This document shows positions 61,762 through 64,000 of a stretch of 64,000 bases of DNA, in pieces. The notes under the pieces were generated by a model, which worked only from the letters and a program-made list of their open reading frames with translations, was not told the DNA's origin and made no database searches. Positions within the stretch are counted from its first letter, which is position 1. Each line of letters begins with the position of its first letter. The stretch is from Rahnella woolbedingensis (GTDB taxonomy: Bacteria > Pseudomonadota > Gammaproteobacteria > Enterobacterales > Enterobacteriaceae), in the NCBI RefSeq assembly GCF_003602095.1, contig NZ_RAHH01000013.1, positions 62,001-126,000 of the forward strand. The letters run 5' to 3'. A program made the translations under genes and the position numbers.

Positions 61762-64000
61762 CTAGCCGGTATTACGCATACCTGCTGCCACACCCGCAAT
61801 CGTCACCATCAGCGCCTGTTCGACGTTAGCGTCCTGTTTGCCGTCTTTCTCCAGCTCGCGGGAGCGGTGCAGCAATTCAGCCTGCAACACGTTCAGCGGG
61901 TCGGTATAGACGTTACGCAGTGCGATGGATTCTGCAATCCACGGCAAATCTTCCATCAGGTGATCGTCGTTAGAAATTGCCAGAATCACTTTGATATCGC
62001 TGGCCAACTGCTCACGCAGTTGCTGACCCAGTGGCCACAGTTCTTCGCCGACCAGACGATGATCGTAGTATTCCGCCAGCCACAGGTCCGCTTTCGCAAA
62101 CACCATTTCCAGCATGCCGATACGGGTGGAGAAGAATGGCCAGTCGCGGCACATGGTTTCCAGCTCGTCGCGTTTACCGCCATCCACCACGGCCTGCAAA
62201 CCGGCACCGGCGCCCAGCCAGGCTGGCAGCATCAGCCGGTTTTGCGTCCAGGCGAAAATCCACGGAATAGCACGCAGGCTTTCAACACCGCCGCTGGCTT
62301 TACGTTTCGCCGGGCGTGAACCCAGTGGCAGTTTCGCCAGTTCCTGCTCCGGTGTTGCGGCGCGGAAGTAAGGTACGAAGTCTTTATTCTCGCGCACGTA
62401 ACCGCGGTACATCTTGCAGGACACATCAGACAGCTGTTCCATGATGTCGACCCAGGCTTGTTTCGGCTCAGGTGGTGGCAACAGGTTGGCTTCCAGAATT
62501 GCAGAAGTATACAGCGCCAGGCTGCTGATGGTGACTTCAGGCAGACCGAATTTGAAGCGGATCATCTCGCCCTGTTCGGTGACGCGCAGGCCACCTTTCA
62601 GGCTGCCCGGAGGCTGAGATAACAACGCTGCCTGCGCCGGTGCGCCGCCACGGCCGATAGAACCGCCGCGCCCGTGGAACAGTGTCAGGGCAATACCGGC
62701 TTTCTCGCAGGTTTTGATTAATGCATCCTGAGCGCGATATTGCGCCCATGATGCCGCCATGACGCCCGCATCTTTTGCGGAGTCGGAATAGCCAATCATC
62801 ACCATCTGTTTGCCCTGAATGAAACCGCGATACCAGTCGATGCTCAGCAACTGCTTCATCACATCGTCGGCATTGTTCAGGTCGTCGAGCGTTTCGAACA
62901 GCGGCGCGACAGGCAGCGGGAACGGGCAACCGGCTTCTTTAAGCAACAAATGCACGGCCAGCACGTCAGACGGCGTACGCGCCATTGAAATGACATACGC
63001 CGCAATCGAGCCTTCCGGCGCTTCGGCAATCACCTGACAGGTATCGAGCACTTCTTTGGTATCTGCGCTGGGTTCCCAGTGACGTGGCACCAGCGGACGT
63101 TTTGAATTCAGTTCGCGGATCAGGAAAGCCTGTTTGTCGGATTCTGACCAGCCTTCGTAATCGCCCAGACCCAGATAACGGGTGATTTCAGCGATAGCAT
63201 CGGTATGGCGGGTGCTTTCCTGGCGCACGTCGATACGTACCAGCGGCACGCCGAAACAGCGTACGCGGCGCAGGGTATCCAGCAACTGACCGTTGGCGAT
63301 AATGCCCATGTTGCAGGCTTGCAGCGACTGGTAGCAGGCGTACAACGGTGCCCACAGTTGGTCATTTTTCACCAGCAGATCATGAGGACGCGCAACGCGT
63401 TCGCCTTTCAGACGGGCTTCCAGATACACCTGAGTATTGGTCAGCTGAGAACGCAGCTGTTTCATGATCTCGCGGTAAGGTTCGAGAATATCCGCACCAC
63501 CAGCCAGCTCGCGCAGCTCCGGCGTACATTCGGTCATCGACAGTTCTGACACCAGCACCGCGACATCGCGCAGGAACAGGTCAGTCGCTTTCCAGCGGCT
63601 CAGTAACAGCACGTGACGGGTGATATCTGCGGTCACGTTCGGGTTACCGTCGCGGTCGCCACCCATCCAGGAGGTAAAGCGAACCGGCACGGCTTCCACT
63701 GGCATTTTGTAATCCAGTGAAGATTCCAGCTGCTCATTCAGTTCGCGCAGGAAAGCAGGCACGCCTTCCCACAGGCTGTTTTCGACTACCGCAAAGCCCC
63801 ATTTGGCTTCATCCACCGGAGAAGGGCGGTTTTTGCGGATTTCATCGGTATGCCATGACTGCGCGATCAACTGACGCAGGCGACGCATGATTTGTTTGCG
63901 CTCGTAATCGGCCAGATCGTTATGGTCGAGCTGCTTGAGGCAGTTATTCACTTCGACCAGTTTATGGATCAGCGTACGGCGGGCAATTTCTGTCGGGTGC
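61762..64000 (-). CDS. ppc: Phosphoenolpyruvate carboxylase (5' end outside window)
   Basis: Carboxylates PEP to oxaloacetate, replenishing the TCA cycle. 746 codons are visible from the right edge to the stop; about 135-140 N-terminal residues are missing relative to the 883-residue E. coli enzyme. Seen are [17 protein letters not shown] with the catalytic His, [20 protein letters not shown], the glycine loop [16 protein letters not shown] and the C-terminal GMRNTG. Convergent with metF; in E. coli katG and other genes separate these loci. Confidence 0.97.
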   Translation of the reverse strand, partial: HPTEIARRTLIHKLVEVNNCLKQLDHNDLADYERKQIMRRLRQLIAQSWHTDEIRKNRPSPVDEAKWGFAVVENSLWEGVPAFLRELNEQLESSLDYKMPVEAVPVRFTSWMGGDRDGNPNVTADITRHVLLLSRWKATDLFLRDVAVLVSELSMTECTPELRELAGGADILEPYREIMKQLRSQLTNTQVYLEARLKGERVARPHDLLVKNDQLWAPLYACYQSLQACNMGIIANGQLLDTLRRVRCFGVPLVRIDVRQESTRHTDAIAEITRYLGLGDYEGWSESDKQAFLIRELNSKRPLVPRHWEPSADTKEVLDTCQVIAEAPEGSIAAYVISMARTPSDVLAVHLLLKEAGCPFPLPVAPLFETLDDLNNADDVMKQLLSIDWYRGFIQGKQMVMIGYSDSAKDAGVMAASWAQYRAQDALIKTCEKAGIALTLFHGRGGSIGRGGAPAQAALLSQPPGSLKGGLRVTEQGEMIRFKFGLPEVTISSLALYTSAILEANLLPPPEPKQAWVDIMEQLSDVSCKMYRGYVRENKDFVPYFRAATPEQELAKLPLGSRPAKRKASGGVESLRAIPWIFAWTQNRLMLPAWLGAGAGLQAVVDGGKRDELETMCRDWPFFSTRIGMLEMVFAKADLWLAEYYDHRLVGEELWPLGQQLREQLASDIKVILAISNDDHLMEDLPWIAESIALRNVYTDPLNVLQAELLHRSRELEKDGKQDANVEQALMVTIAGVAAGMRNTG

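Overview
The window is chromosomal DNA of a gammaproteobacterium of the order Enterobacterales. Almost every housekeeping protein matches its Escherichia coli counterpart closely in sequence and length. Gene order (cysE-trmL next to cpxAR; metF converging on ppc) and a waaE/waaQ/WabG-type lipopolysaccharide (LPS) core locus suggest a Yersiniaceae-like lineage (Serratia, Rahnella, Ewingella or a relative). That placement is inference, not proof. No rRNA, tRNA, CRISPR array or intact insertion sequence was seen.

Layout. 1-460: edge of an integrated element, the first 92 codons of a P4-type tyrosine integrase running off the left end, with repeats upstream of it. 514-8563: yicC, rph-pyrE with its attenuator, slmA, dut-coaBC, radC, rpmB-rpmG-mutM and coaD (RNA processing, pyrimidine synthesis, division-site control, DNA repair, CoA synthesis). 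8570-20565: a minus-strand LPS inner and outer core locus (hldD-waaF-waaC, a GT9, a GT8, the ligase waaL, a GT2, then waaQ and a WabG-like GT4, then waaA-waaE). It is the most variable and AT-rich part of the window. 20807-23035: kbl-tdh on the plus strand (threonine catabolism). 23102-25257: two further sugar-transferase-like genes separated from the main locus. 25437-33393: yibQ-envC-gpmM and yibN-grxC-secB-gpsA-cysE-trmL (septal cell-wall hydrolysis, glycolysis, redox, protein export, phospholipid and cysteine synthesis).

33431-36228: the Cpx envelope-stress module: cpxA-cpxR, divergent cpxP with a CpxR box between them, and the CpxQ small RNA embedded in the cpxP 3' end. 36508-43096: pfkA, sbp, tpiA, yiiQ, yiiR, fpr, emrD. 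The E. coli neighbours fieF and cdh are absent. 43160-46730: glpF-glpK-glpX with GlpR-like operators. 47307-55719: zapB, rraA, menA, hslV-hslU, ftsN, cytR, priA. 55921-61689: rpmE, metJ and the methionine genes metB-metL and metF, with tandem MetJ boxes. 61762-64000: ppc, cut by the right end.

Functional themes are envelope biogenesis and its surveillance (LPS core, EnvC, FtsN, Cpx), division control (SlmA, ZapB, FtsN), glycerol and central carbon use (Glp, PfkA, TpiA, GpmM, Ppc), and sulfur/methionine metabolism (Sbp, CysE, MetJBLF). I found no convincing undescribed multi-gene system. The best leads are the integrase edge, the structured rpmB leader, the LPS-core accessory genes (one of unknown family), CpxQ conservation, and the unexplained 576-base glpF-zapB gap.
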